From assembly GCA_037718865.1 (NCBI GenBank), contig JBBJMP010000008.1, forward strand, positions 62,001 to 126,000: 64,000 bases of DNA, in the 5' to 3' direction. Shown one piece after another: positions 10,801 through 19,327 of the stretch; the first letter of the stretch is position 1, and each line of letters begins with the position of its first letter. The notes beneath the pieces are model-generated. The model was not told the DNA's origin. It saw only the letters and a list, made by a program, of their open reading frames with translations, and did not search any database. The position numbers were made by a program, and so were the translations under genes. The DNA comes from JADCRZ01 sp037718865. GTDB taxonomy: Bacteria; Bacteroidota; Bacteroidia; Chitinophagales; Chitinophagaceae.

Positions 10801-10877
10801 TCCTGGGCAGTGACGTTTGCAACAATCAGATAAGTTGCGGAAAGGAACGTGTAAATAAAACGGCAAGCGAATTTCAT
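7833..10877 (-). CDS. Multidomain secreted glycoside hydrolase with two F5/8C (CBM32-like) modules and a DNRLRE domain
   Basis: The 1014-aa protein has a signal peptide (about 1-24). A first discoidin/F5-8C domain follows (about 28-170, with NILLNKPVTATSESPGHPAKN). A clan GH-A-like TIM barrel comes next (about 205-590): the acid/base block MQNEPNH gives Glu363 and the nucleophile block YTEIGR gives Glu483. A second F5/8C domain lies at about 605-735 (NLALNKPVKTSTSKSNP), then a beta-sandwich (to about 850) and a C-terminal DNRLRE/CBM96-like domain (about 855-1010). The exact GH family is not recognised. It is first in the minus-strand locus, 85 bp before SusC, so it is probably a surface or periplasmic enzyme acting on the imported glycan. 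Confidence 0.85.
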   Translation of the reverse strand: MKFACRFIYTFLSATYLIVANVTAQEQNILLNKPVTATSESPGHPAKNAVDGAVTRTSTWVTSTGKAPHVLEIDLLKYYIINELRVHSGIADAEKKPDEMVQAAGFWSVKNFKMQYWDDANWSDFPQSEVHENRLTTVIFKYSSVVTTFKVRLVCDDGEPINIMEIEAIGTEAQNMPAPPKIASGIIKQQTSAESKATTITVNKNVVGKSLKYVGYNQGYYFPGSNVSGWIEYSNVNSLRLWASLNAFVPQAAVQVDSTMLSVEEFDKRKIELRADPENNKYIRWNDLTPLYDRMDSSSTNAMVFNYALAELKKLGIDVILQIGTTDFDNTWGNKWKQWQRFYALAYYAAKKGDVAMYAMQNEPNHRNSGPMKLDQWISGMQVVSDAIHCAVEDVNKKYTRKLHPKFVGPVTAGNNPEWWAEVAKAIRTDYHGKTVEKDLMEIFSTHSYNSPAIGYESRIDNIRKIITGSHPAGEPLPIVYTEIGRWMNAYLIDKEETMDSPSLFTEWAGIYSNNMKNGGYGMWAFKFANTSSGPYPRGIKSGHHYIWQGKRIVEDAYKNLALNKPVKTSTSKSNPSVVTDGKKSTASAWVSDSASVEKWIEIDLGASHELGSSVVYTGSADGVYTSPDRIKNYTLQYLAGSEWKDIPGASEKDGKYAQVFTTFSTPVKTGKVRFTSTDKGSLKVREIKLFAKGDGPSDKPDYNISGIQRTGEVVRLFAKGFKDQRDLVETKSSVYDPGLDAHTSYDEKSGNYYIWLVQRGLFDYNLKVNLANLNVSAGTPVIAETVNEDYYGEATHIIHLPADKTFNFTLNPQSVVLISIPAKNKLVKATITPSGDATVSGGKNALSNYGSKKQLVVQLDAAKPENNKVSYIHFNLSKVNVRNAQRMIVSVNGHVGLGEKAYRLHVYAIPSNGLDQQKINWRSAPQLDDKEALIKGVGQQSFIAGELAFDTKDRYHHLDVTDVVKKHSGKGVSFVFVRETRQLGDDEDKERQVVISSLESTNKPRLEVWYNHD

Positions 10878-10911
10878 TGTTTTATTTCTGGGTTATGGTA
10901 GATCAATCTCT

Positions 10912-11100
10912 CTAGCCAATCAGCTCTACCATGTTGGTGATATTGAGCATGCGGACAATTCGGATTTTATGCGTGCGGATAGTGGACATTTGCAAATGGG
11001 ACAAGGTACTGATTTCTTTCGTATTCTTGCCATGAATAAGGGAATGCAGCACGCGCGGTTCTTTGGGATAAAGTTCGAAGAACAGATCGTACTGCAACAA
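10912..11100 (-). pseudogene. Remnant of a LuxR/NarL-type response regulator (HTH end only)
   Basis: Only about 62 codons remain, opening with TTG. The text LYPKEPRVLHSLIHGKN followed by KEISTLSHLQMSTIRTHK matches the C-terminal LuxR HTH of response regulators (LTPRE...VL.L...GKSNKEIA). There is no receiver domain and no ATG. An in-frame stop lies 18 bases upstream, and the C-terminal tail after MVELIG is missing. It is most likely a decayed regulator gene between the glycan locus and the PQQ dehydrogenase. A functional mini-HTH protein is less likely. Confidence 0.55.
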
Positions 11101-11163
11101 GCATATATATAGCCGCTAACATTGAAAATTGATATGATTATAGCCTTTTTATATGTTAAAAAC

Positions 11164-13345
11164 ATGAGATCATACATCCTTATGTTATCCTCTTTCGGAA
11201 TCTTTATCATTGCCGGATGCAGCCTGGATGAAGAGCAAACAAGAACCTGGAGTATTTATAAAGCCGATGCTGAAAGCAGTAGCTTCTCCCCGCTTAAGCA
11301 GATCAACAGGAACAATGTCAGGCAGTTGGAGTTAGCATGGACATACCAGATGAATGATGCGGTTGATACGGCGCGTATTGGTAGCAGTGAGTGTAATCCT
11401 ATCATTGTTGATGGTGTCATGTATGCAACTTCCGCAAGACACAGGTTATATGCTATAGATGCGGGCACTGGCAAAGAGGTGTGGAGCTTTGATCCATTTA
11501 ACGGCGGTGAAGGCGGTGGCGTAAACCGGGGAGTTACTTATTGGGAAGCAGGGAAGGATAAACGCATTTTGTTTACTGCCGGAGATAATTTATTTGCAGT
11601 GGATGCGGCAACCGGAATGCCCATGCCCGGTTTTGGCGATAGTGGAAAAGTGAGCATGAACAAAGGCTTCAGAGGCGACCCGGCATCTATCTCAGTAATA
11701 CCTACATCACCCGGAATTGTTTACAACGATTTGCTGATCATGGGAACCGAAGTGTCGGAATTATACGGGGCCGAGCCAGGGTACATCCAATGTTATGATA
11801 CAAGGACCGGAAAGTTGGTGTGGACCTTTCATACTGTACCTCTGCCCGGGGAGCCTGGTTATGAAACATGGCCCAAAGATGCTCATACTTATGCCGGAGG
11901 GGTGAATGCATGGGCTGGACTGAGCCTCGATAAGGAAAGAGGTCTGGTATTCCTGGCGCTCGGATCGCCTTCCTATGATTTTTACGGAGGAGACAGAAAA
12001 GGTCAAAACCTATATGGAAATTGTGTGATGGCCTTAGATGCACAAACAGGAAAGTACAGATGGCATTTTCAAACTGTTCATCATGACCTTTGGGATTATG
12101 ACCTGCCTGCTCCACCAAATTTAGTTACGGTGGTTAAAGACGGGAAGAAAATAGATGCCGTAGCACAAGTATCAAAGGGTTGGCTTTGTGTATGTGCTGA
12201 ACCGTGAAACCGGCAAATCATTATTCCCGGTTGAAGAACGCAGTGTTCCAGTATCTTATGTACCCGGAGAAGAAGCCTGGCCCACCCAACCGTTTCCGTT
12301 GAAACCTAAGCCTTTTGCACGGCAGGTCATGACAGAGGACGATCTGGCCGATTTTTCACCCGGTGCTCACGATAGCTTGGTAAAAAAATTCCGTAGCCTT
12401 AGATACGATGGATTATTTACACCACCTGATTTGAAAGGGTCTCTAAATCTACCAGGAACGCGGGGCGGCGCAGAATGGGGAGGTGCGGCCCATGACCCGG
12501 AAAGTGCCGTGCTATATGTGCGATCCAATGACTCGCCGGAAGTAGATTCTTTGCAAAAGGTACAAGGTCCGGGAGCAAAAGATCAGCCGGCTTCTGTTCA
12601 AGGAAAGGCATTTTATACGAGTTACTGTTTAAGTTGCCATGGTGCGGACAGAAATGGTGATGAACTTAATTATCCTTCATTAATTGGTCTTGAAAAGAGA
12701 ATGACCAGGGAAGCGGTGCTTAATAAAATAAAACAGGGTGATGGAAAGATGCCTGCATTTGCGGGTGTTGTAAAAGGGCGGGAGGAAGCGATCATTGCTT
12801 ATTTATTTCAGCTTAAAGAAAAGAAGTATTCCAGGGAAGCCTCTGATCTGGCTGAGATTGCCAAAAACAAATTATCACTAAAGGACACTAAAGACAGTTT
12901 AAAGAATGAAGACACTGCTGCAACTTACCTTAACCTAACGGCCTACAGCCATTTCCGAGGCCCGGATGGTTATTCCGCGATAAAACCGCCGTGGAGCACA
13001 TTGAACGCCATCGATTTAAATACCGGTGAATATGTGTGGCAGGTCCCTGCGGGGAATCATCCGGAACTGCAGAAAAAAGGCGAACCTTTTACCGGTTCTG
13101 TAGGTTCTCCCGGCCCTATGGTTACTGCTGGTGGACTGGTATTTTTAGGAGGAACCAGGGATAAAAAGTTCAGGGCCTATAATAAAGATACCGGCGAGAC
13201 TGTTTGGGAAATGACGCTGCCTGCCGCCGGCTCTTCAACTCCATGTTCATATTCTGTAAACGGAAAGCAGTATATAGCGATTTCGGTAGGAGGTGATAAA
13301 AAGAATGCCGGTGGTTATATCATGGCCTTTGCATTGCCACACTAA
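11164..13345 (+). pseudogene. PQQ-dependent quinoprotein dehydrogenase with cytochrome c domain, frameshifted
   Basis: The ATG at 11164 gives a lipoprotein signal (IIAGCSLDEE). PQQ beta-propeller blades follow (LYAIDAGTGKEVWSFDP, QCYDTRTGKLVWTFHTVP, HHDLWDYDLPAPPNLV). After VAQVSK the frame shifts at the GGG run 12177-12179. Without one G the text continues through a GFVYVLNRETGK blade, the next frame continuing to 13345. The second half carries a haem motif CLSCHG and the last blades (FRAYNKDTGETVWEMTLPAA). Corrected length is about 726 aa, normal for membrane-type quinoprotein alcohol/glucose dehydrogenases with an inserted cytochrome c. Such enzymes oxidise sugars or alcohols in the periplasm. 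It is either a true pseudogene or a single-base sequencing error. Confidence 0.85.
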
Positions 13346-13382
13346 ATTTCACCTGGAATTTATTGACTTCATAATCTGATAA

Positions 13383-13634
13383 ATGGAAAGCCTTTGGTTT
13401 GACACACCCCTCCCATCCGATTTGAAGTTCTTTTATACCCAGCGTAACTACCTCACATTACAAACGACATCTTCATCAGGAGGAGGCTATGGAAACCCGG
13501 GCGGCATTTTGCATTACCTTGATTGCAGGTATTTAATGTTGATCCTGCCTGACCGTGAAGGCAGCAATCAACATCTGTTTAAAATATACAAACGCAAAGG
13601 CCCAAACAATCCTGAGTGGTTACTTATGACCTGA
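13383..13634 (+). CDS. Small hypothetical protein (83 aa)
   Basis: This ATG-started frame follows the PQQ dehydrogenase by 37 bp on the same strand. I do not recognise the family. The protein has no signal peptide or membrane segment. It has a Gly-rich centre (SSSGGGYGNPGGI) followed by aromatic residues. Composition is protein-like, no alternative gene covers this interval, and its stop lies 23 bp from the convergent SDR gene. It could be a real small gene or a chance frame. Confidence 0.4.
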   Translation: MESLWFDTPLPSDLKFFYTQRNYLTLQTTSSSGGGYGNPGGILHYLDCRYLMLILPDREGSNQHLFKIYKRKGPNNPEWLLMT

Positions 13635-13657
13635 TGCGAAGTGGGTAAAGTGTTTGT

Positions 13658-14443
13658 TTATCTTGCCGTCCAGCCACCATCAACGGTGAGCATGGAGCCG
13701 ACCATATAACTGGCGGCATCGCTGGCAAGGAAGATAGCTGCTCCCTGAATTTCCTGCAATTTTGCCCAACGACCAAGTGCGGTAGCGCCTACGACAAACT
13801 TCTTCCCTTCTTCCGTTTCGGCAATCGGAAGATTCATTTCTGTTAAAAACGGTCCAGGACACAGCGCATTGACATTGATATTGAAGGGTGCCAGTTCCAG
13901 GGCAAGTGCCCGGGTCATCTGTACAACGGCACCCTTACTGGAAGCATAAGGCGTACGGTTTGCCAGGCCCACCAATCCCAATGTACTTGCCAGGTTGATA
14001 ATTTTGCCGCTTCCATTTTTTTTCATGAAGGGAACTACAGCTCTTGAACAAAGCCATGTTCCGTTTACATTGACATGCATCACTTTGGCAAAGTCTTCAG
14101 GGGTAATTTCATCAATTGCTCCGCGGATATTAATGCCTGCATTATTGATAAGAATATCAATCTGGCCAAAAGCGTCTATTGCTGCTTTTGCCATTGCTTC
14201 CGTTTGTTGTGGATCGGAAACATCTGCAGGGAACGAGACTGCCTGGGTTCCATAATCCGCGCTAAGATCCTTTGCAGCCTGTATCCCTTCCTCTGCATTT
14301 CGATTGACCAACATAACCCTGGCGCCTGCCGAAGCCAGTCCGGCGGCAATTGCGAAACCTAATCCCTTTGAGCCTCCTGTAATAACGGCGGCTTTTCCAC
14401 TGAGATCGAATTGTTTAATTCCCGGAAGTATTTCTCTACTCAT
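13658..14443 (-). CDS. SDR-family NAD(P)-dependent oxidoreductase (gluconate 5-dehydrogenase-like)
   Basis: The classical short-chain dehydrogenase is 261 aa from the second ATG; an alternative ATG at 14458 adds five residues. It has the Rossmann motif TGGSKGLG, the NNAG block, catalytic Ser plus YxxxK in ASTLGLVGLANRTPYASSKG, the PG block after LCPGPF, and a C-terminal substrate/oligomer segment ending VDGGWTAR. The overall pattern resembles gluconate 5-dehydrogenase or 2-dehydro-3-deoxy-gluconate dehydrogenase subfamilies, so a role in sugar acid oxidation is plausible beside the PQQ dehydrogenase. Substrate cannot be fixed from sequence alone. Confidence 0.9.
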   Translation of the reverse strand: MSREILPGIKQFDLSGKAAVITGGSKGLGFAIAAGLASAGARVMLVNRNAEEGIQAAKDLSADYGTQAVSFPADVSDPQQTEAMAKAAIDAFGQIDILINNAGINIRGAIDEITPEDFAKVMHVNVNGTWLCSRAVVPFMKKNGSGKIINLASTLGLVGLANRTPYASSKGAVVQMTRALALELAPFNINVNALCPGPFLTEMNLPIAETEEGKKFVVGATALGRWAKLQEIQGAAIFLASDAASYMVGSMLTVDGGWTAR

Positions 14444-14493
14444 ATTAAGGATTATCATGCTACAAGCACTAAAAATAAAGTATTATTAAAGCA

Positions 14494-14765
14494 TTATAAA
14501 TCTTTTCTATGAAAAAGCTCATCAGGGGGCCATTTATCAAATAATTGCCGATTAAGTGACTCCCAACCAGGATTAAATTCAGTTATCAGCCGGTCTTTTT
14601 TTTGTCTTGGCCATTTCTTGATTTCCTTTTCCCAGGCTATAGCATCATTTATATAATTGAAATCCTCATGGTATAAGAGCTGATAGCAATTTTATCTGTA
14701 TATAAGACTGTCTTCATCTTATTGGTTATAATGTACACGTGATACTGATGTTTAGAAACCCTCAT
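14494..14765 (-). pseudogene. GIY-YIG endonuclease-like pseudogene with internal deletion
   Basis: Reading the minus strand from the ATG at 14765 gives MRVSKHQYHVYIITNKMKTV followed by LYT, the start of a GIY-YIG (YhbQ/URI-type) domain. In a different frame from about 14690 the C-terminal part appears: LLYHEDFNYINDAIAWEKEI, then KKWPRQKKDRLI and FNPGWESLN, ending at a TAA at 14494. The middle of the domain (catalytic Arg helix, roughly 40 codons) is missing and the frames do not join. It is therefore a deleted relic of a small single-domain nuclease. It sits directly beside the 215-bp tandem repeats. Confidence 0.75.
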
Positions 14766-14834
14766 ATGGCTAAATTATTTATTACAGGGTATCGATTAGA
14801 AGTTAAGGCACCCTTTTTATCAATTAAGTCAACC

Positions 14835-15479
14835 GCAATGTCAGGGGATTTCAACGAAGCGCGAGCGAGCATTTTTGCGCAGGGAACCTACGGCGCTTCG
14901 TTGAAATGACAAGGCACAAAGGGCAAACGATCTCCTTAACTGTCATTTCAAATGAAGCCGCAGCATCTTTCACATAAGAGCGTATTCTACGCTTCATTTG
15001 AAATCTCCTCGGAGCAGGGTGCTGAACATCCCGGTAAGCAGTGAGTAACCGCAATGTCAGGGGATTTCAACGAAGCGTGAGCGAGCATTTTTGCGCAGGG
15101 AACTTACGGCGCTTCGTTGAAATGACAAGGCACAAAAGGCAAGCGATCTCCTTACCTGTCATTTCAAATGAAGCCTCAGCATCTACACATAAAGTATATT
15201 CTACGCTTCATTTGAAATCTCCTCGGAGCAGGGTGCTGAACATCCCGGTAAGCAGTGAGTAACCGCAATGTCAGGGGATTTCAACGAAGCGTGAGCGAGC
15301 ATTTTTGCGCAGGGAACTTACGGCGCTTCGTTGAAATGACAAGGCACAAAAGGCAAGCGATCTCCTTACCTGTCATTTCAAATGAAGCCTCAGCATCTAC
15401 ACATAAAGTATATTCTACGCTTCATTTGAAATCTCTTCGGAGCAGGGTGCTGAACATCCCGGTAAGCAATGAGTCAACC
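14835..15479. repeat. Three tandem ~215-bp repeats, each with two long hairpins
   Basis: Copies begin at 14835, 15051 and 15265 (periods 216, 214 and 215), and the first bases of a fourth start at 15480. Each copy has hairpin A with 14-bp perfect arms ATTTCAACGAAGCG / CGCTTCGTTGAAAT (first copy 14848-14861 and 14894-14907), and hairpin B with 14-bp arms ATTTCAAATGAAGC / GCTTCATTTGAAAT. Copies 2 and 3 are nearly identical, while copy 1 has diverged slightly. Short frames inside the repeat are periodic by-products, not genes. The structure resembles REP/BIME-type or MITE-like intergenic elements. Confidence 0.9.
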
Positions 15480-15496
15480 GCAATGTCAGAGTACGG

Positions 15497-16564
15497 TTAT
15501 ACAAGTCCCGCCTTATCCCTGCTATAGGTAAGGCATTCGAGTATATTTTCTTCTTCAACTGCGAGCCGGTCTTCTACGCTTAACTGTGAAACTCTCGGAA
15601 GTCGAGATTTATAGTTGTTTTGTTTTACCATACGAAGCGTCCGTGCGAGATCTCTGCCCGATACTCCATCAAATGCGGCCCAATAGGCATTCTTCAAACA
15701 AGGTATTTCTAACGGATCACGGGTGATCATTTCCAGGTTGAAAGCAACGGAAGGGTTATGCTGCCTGCATAAAGCAATAATCCTTGGTATGTCTAAAAAT
15801 CCCTTACCCAGTGGAACCTCCGACAAAAGAAATCCATCCGTATGTTCTTCCACTCCCATGTCCTTTACGTGTGTGCTAAAAACATAAGGCACCAGCTTTT
15901 CGATGACTTCCATGGGATCTTCAACCAGTGAAATGCTGTTGCCAAAGTCCAACGTTACTCCGATCCATTCACTCTTTAGCTGTTGCAAGGCGCTCACTAA
16001 TTCATCAGCTCGCCAGTCTTTATGATTCTCTACTGCCAGTTTCACTTTATGTTTTCGGAGAACGGGCTCTGATAGTTGTAAGGAAGCCAAAGCGTTTTTC
16101 TTAAATTGGTGCACTGCTTCCGGAGAGTGAAATACTTCGTACCTGCGTCCTCCTGATGTTACTGTCCTCAGAATCTGTGCGCCGGCCTCTTTAGCGTTGA
16201 TCACTTCCTGTTCAAACCTGGGAACGTCTTCAGCTTTGCCGGGCACAGCAATTGATCCTTCGAGGTAAAGACCCGACTTCTCCCGTTTATCGCGGAGTTT
16301 TTTTGCAAAGTCTGCTGTCCAGTCCCTTACAACAACCTGCACCCCGCCTGCACCGATTTGATGGCAGTGTTCCATGAGGTCAATTGCATTTGAAAAGCCC
16401 GGATACTTTTGGCTTTTTACTTTCGACTGCCAACGGCTGGCATAGGAATGAACCACAACACCCATCCGCATTTCTTTAAAGAAGCCAGGCACCTTAAGCA
16501 AAGGCAGCGTCATGGTTCCTATCCCCCAGGTAGCAGTCTCGCATAAAAAAGTTCGTCGGTCCAT
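15497..16564 (-). CDS. Sugar phosphate isomerase/epimerase (xylose-isomerase-like TIM barrel), exported
   Basis: The 355-aa protein starts with a Tat-like leader (MDRRTFLCETATWGIG). The xylose-isomerase-like (AP endonuclease 2) fold follows, with metal-ligand-type motifs LAVENHKDWRADEL, GVTLDFGNS, STHVKDMG and FNLEMITRDP. It lies 18 bp downstream of the PVC-type dehydrogenase on the same strand, so the two are probably co-transcribed. Such pairs occur in Bacteroidota and Planctomycetota sugar-oxidation clusters. Its substrate is unknown; it may isomerise or epimerise an oxidised (keto-)sugar. Confidence 0.83.
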   Translation of the reverse strand: MDRRTFLCETATWGIGTMTLPLLKVPGFFKEMRMGVVVHSYASRWQSKVKSQKYPGFSNAIDLMEHCHQIGAGGVQVVVRDWTADFAKKLRDKREKSGLYLEGSIAVPGKAEDVPRFEQEVINAKEAGAQILRTVTSGGRRYEVFHSPEAVHQFKKNALASLQLSEPVLRKHKVKLAVENHKDWRADELVSALQQLKSEWIGVTLDFGNSISLVEDPMEVIEKLVPYVFSTHVKDMGVEEHTDGFLLSEVPLGKGFLDIPRIIALCRQHNPSVAFNLEMITRDPLEIPCLKNAYWAAFDGVSGRDLARTLRMVKQNNYKSRLPRVSQLSVEDRLAVEEENILECLTYSRDKAGLV

Positions 16565-16582
16565 CTGGTATATTTTAATTTT

Positions 16583-19162
16583 TTATTTATCTTTTGTTTC
16601 TACTATGTGTTTGTTAAGTTCTGCTGCTGTCCAGGGTAAAACCCTTCCTTGTGATGTATGCCTTGTTGCACTTACCATACGTCCGCTAACAGGGCCGGCA
16701 GAATTACTCCATTCGTTTCGAATATAAGTCAGGATAGCAGAAATGGAATTATCATCCAAAGTAGAGTGAGCCGGCATAACTGGAAGTATGTCGGGTGCAT
16801 CATAGCGTTTTCCATTTACTTCGACCGGTCCTTCCATACCATGCAATAGAACAAGAATCAAACGTTTTTCATTTCCCAGAACCCAGTCAGATCCGGTAAG
16901 TGGAGGAGCAAACCGGTTCACACCGGCTCCATCTGTACCGTGACAACCTGCACAGGTAGTGAGATACAGCTGTCTTCCCGAAACAAATCGCTTCTGGTCG
17001 CTTTCGTTTAATGGATGCTGCGTTTGTCGTCTGCTGGTATCAGCGACATGTCCGGGCCATTCAAACATGGCCATCAGGGCATGAAGGCGTGGTTCATTTT
17101 TAACATCCGGGTGTGTAAAGATCGCGGGTGCTGATGGTAGACGAACCGGTTTCATTGTTGCATTCTTTGCCTGGATCGAAATTCCTGTAAGCACAGCTTT
17201 TTCTTTCCAGCCAAAAGAATCTTTCACATCTAACATAGATAAAAGTGAAGTAAGTTCCGTGCGATCTCTCTTGCGGACAATAGCAGTTGTAAGCATTTCC
17301 AGGAATATTTCTCTCGTTGGTTCCGGCCTTTGCCAGAAAGACGATTTCCATAGTTTTTGCAAAAATGCAAATTCCTGATCCTGAAGACTGCTGAGCACGG
17401 CATCACGAATCAATGCTGATGTATCGTAGCGTTGAACTATACCCGCCAGTAGCTGATGCGATATTTCCTGATCAAGTATATTGGCCGCGAGTGCGATCTG
17501 AAGTATTTGTTCTATAGATGCGTTTTCCCATATTTTAAGCAGTTCCTCTCCAAACTTTATACGAACAGGTTTATTTTCATCAGCCATTGGTTCAAGCAGG
17601 CGCACAGCAGTGGTCCTGATAAGCGGATTCGGATCCTGCAGCAGTTCGAAAAGCAGATCAGGAGTAATTAACTTTAATCCTTCCATTGTCCATAATGCAT
17701 GGAACCTGCCCAAGGGGTTATCGCCTGTCAGTGCTAATGCTGCCAACGGCTGATGTATATTTTTGTCACCCCGCTCAACCAGTAAACGTTGGGCCATATC
17801 CCGGTACCATCCATCCCGGTGAGATAGCATACCCATTAGTACTTCAGTAGATACATCAGCAAGTTTCTTCGGCATGGATGGTTTCCAATTTTCCGGAACA
17901 ATTCGCCATATCCGCCCACGGTTTACAGGTTGAGTAAGCTTACGCTTAATGGTTTGCTCGCGCAGATATGGAGTCACATAAGTACCGTGCTGTACGAGGC
18001 CTCTATACATATCGGCAACATACAGCGCACCGTCAGGGCCGGTTGCCAGATGAACGGGACGGAAGCGTTCATCTGTAGAAGCAAGAAATTCTTTTCCCGG
18101 AGTTGGATCATGAGCCATCAGGAGGAGCCCTTTTTCCTCAACCACGTTACGCTTGATCAAATTTCCGGCTGGTTCGCATACAAAGACGTTCCCATAATAT
18201 TTTTCTGGCAAGGCAGTTCCCCTATAAAAAAGAGGAGAGCATGCTGCGGTGAACTCCAGCAAGCGACCTTCTTTATCTAACGTTCCGGGTATGTAGCCAC
18301 GATTAACCGCAGGGTTAGGCCTGATAGGATAAATTCTCCTGTCGATAGTAAGGCCCTGATCTATGCCTGTCGTTGGAGTATGGTTTTTATTTCTGGAAAG
18401 ATAATTGGGCGGCACCAGGTCGGCATGAAGCTGCGACCAATTGTAATTGTAATAAAGCCGGCCCTCATCATCGTGGCTAATGCCCCATTGTCCACGAAAC
18501 TCCGTACTATCACGTTGCCATTTTCCGTCATTAAGACGATAGCGTAACCGGGACTTGGCATTATAGTACCAATTGTCCATGTTACGCCAGAGCCCGTTAC
18601 CGGAATGCTCCGGACTTGGACCGCCTGCGTACGTAGCGTCGAGCAAGGTTTTTGTGTCTGCCTGAAGGTCACCGTCCAGGTCTTGCGTTAGCCATAAAGC
18701 TTCGTTTTCAGCAACCAAGGCCCCGCCCGGAACAAGGGCTATGGCTCTTGGCAAGACCAGGCTGTCGATATAGATTGTGCTAACATCCATTCGTCCATCA
18801 TGATTAGTATCTTCCAGCACAGACACGCGACCAACGGGTTCTTTCTCACCTTTACCGTTGATGTCCGGCATAAATCCGCGCATCTCTACAACCCAGAGTC
18901 TGCCATCCGGATCAAAAGTAATCACCACCGGATCCTGAACCATTGGTTCAGCCGCAACAAGCTGGATCTTTAAGCCGGCGGCGAGCTTAAACGTTGACAA
19001 TTCTTCTGCAGGAGTATGCACAGGGGAAGGCCCTTTTTCTTCTTTACCAGCGTAGTTATCGGTACAGCTTAAATACGCGAAGCCAACCATCAAACAAGTA
19101 ACTATAAAAAACGCTTTTAAAAGTATGGCATGATATAATGACTTAGGTAAAATATTATCCAT
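16583..19162 (-). CDS. PVC-type haem-binding protein: beta-propeller dehydrogenase, HEAT region, C-terminal cytochrome c
   Basis: From the ATG at 19162 the protein has 859 aa and begins with a lipoprotein-like leader (FAYLSCTDN). An upstream frame to 19252 adds 30 residues of poor leader character. A six-bladed propeller of the PVC membrane-bound dehydrogenase type follows (DPVVITFDPDGRLWVVEMRG, then HLATGPDGALYVADMYRG). A HEAT-like helical region comes next (about 430-700), and a C-terminal cytochrome c has CAGCHGTDGAGVNRFAPPL. It probably oxidises a sugar or alcohol in the periplasm and passes electrons to its haem. It is transcribed with the downstream isomerase-like gene. Confidence 0.87.
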   Translation of the reverse strand: MDNILPKSLYHAILLKAFFIVTCLMVGFAYLSCTDNYAGKEEKGPSPVHTPAEELSTFKLAAGLKIQLVAAEPMVQDPVVITFDPDGRLWVVEMRGFMPDINGKGEKEPVGRVSVLEDTNHDGRMDVSTIYIDSLVLPRAIALVPGGALVAENEALWLTQDLDGDLQADTKTLLDATYAGGPSPEHSGNGLWRNMDNWYYNAKSRLRYRLNDGKWQRDSTEFRGQWGISHDDEGRLYYNYNWSQLHADLVPPNYLSRNKNHTPTTGIDQGLTIDRRIYPIRPNPAVNRGYIPGTLDKEGRLLEFTAACSPLFYRGTALPEKYYGNVFVCEPAGNLIKRNVVEEKGLLLMAHDPTPGKEFLASTDERFRPVHLATGPDGALYVADMYRGLVQHGTYVTPYLREQTIKRKLTQPVNRGRIWRIVPENWKPSMPKKLADVSTEVLMGMLSHRDGWYRDMAQRLLVERGDKNIHQPLAALALTGDNPLGRFHALWTMEGLKLITPDLLFELLQDPNPLIRTTAVRLLEPMADENKPVRIKFGEELLKIWENASIEQILQIALAANILDQEISHQLLAGIVQRYDTSALIRDAVLSSLQDQEFAFLQKLWKSSFWQRPEPTREIFLEMLTTAIVRKRDRTELTSLLSMLDVKDSFGWKEKAVLTGISIQAKNATMKPVRLPSAPAIFTHPDVKNEPRLHALMAMFEWPGHVADTSRRQTQHPLNESDQKRFVSGRQLYLTTCAGCHGTDGAGVNRFAPPLTGSDWVLGNEKRLILVLLHGMEGPVEVNGKRYDAPDILPVMPAHSTLDDNSISAILTYIRNEWSNSAGPVSGRMVSATRHTSQGRVLPWTAAELNKHIVETKDK

Positions 19163-19327
19163 TGTTACGATCCGGATGTACATGGTAAAGCTTGTGTGCA
19201 AACAATAATTTACTCCTAATGTACGAAAAGAAAGACGATCAATTCCATTCAATAATATAGGCCTGCATAATGTGAATCCGACAAAAGGTTCCTAAGCCTG
19301 TCAGACTCAAGAGCAAGGCCTGATACA

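Noticed and set aside
10926..11210. 94-codon minus-strand frame overlapping the LuxR remnant
   Set aside because: It has no family resemblance; the LuxR-like text is in the other frame (10912-11100).
15041..15527. Two nearly identical frames (73 and 90 codons) on the plus strand
   Set aside because: They are produced by the 215-bp tandem repeat and run through both hairpins; no protein family resemblance or ribosome-binding context.
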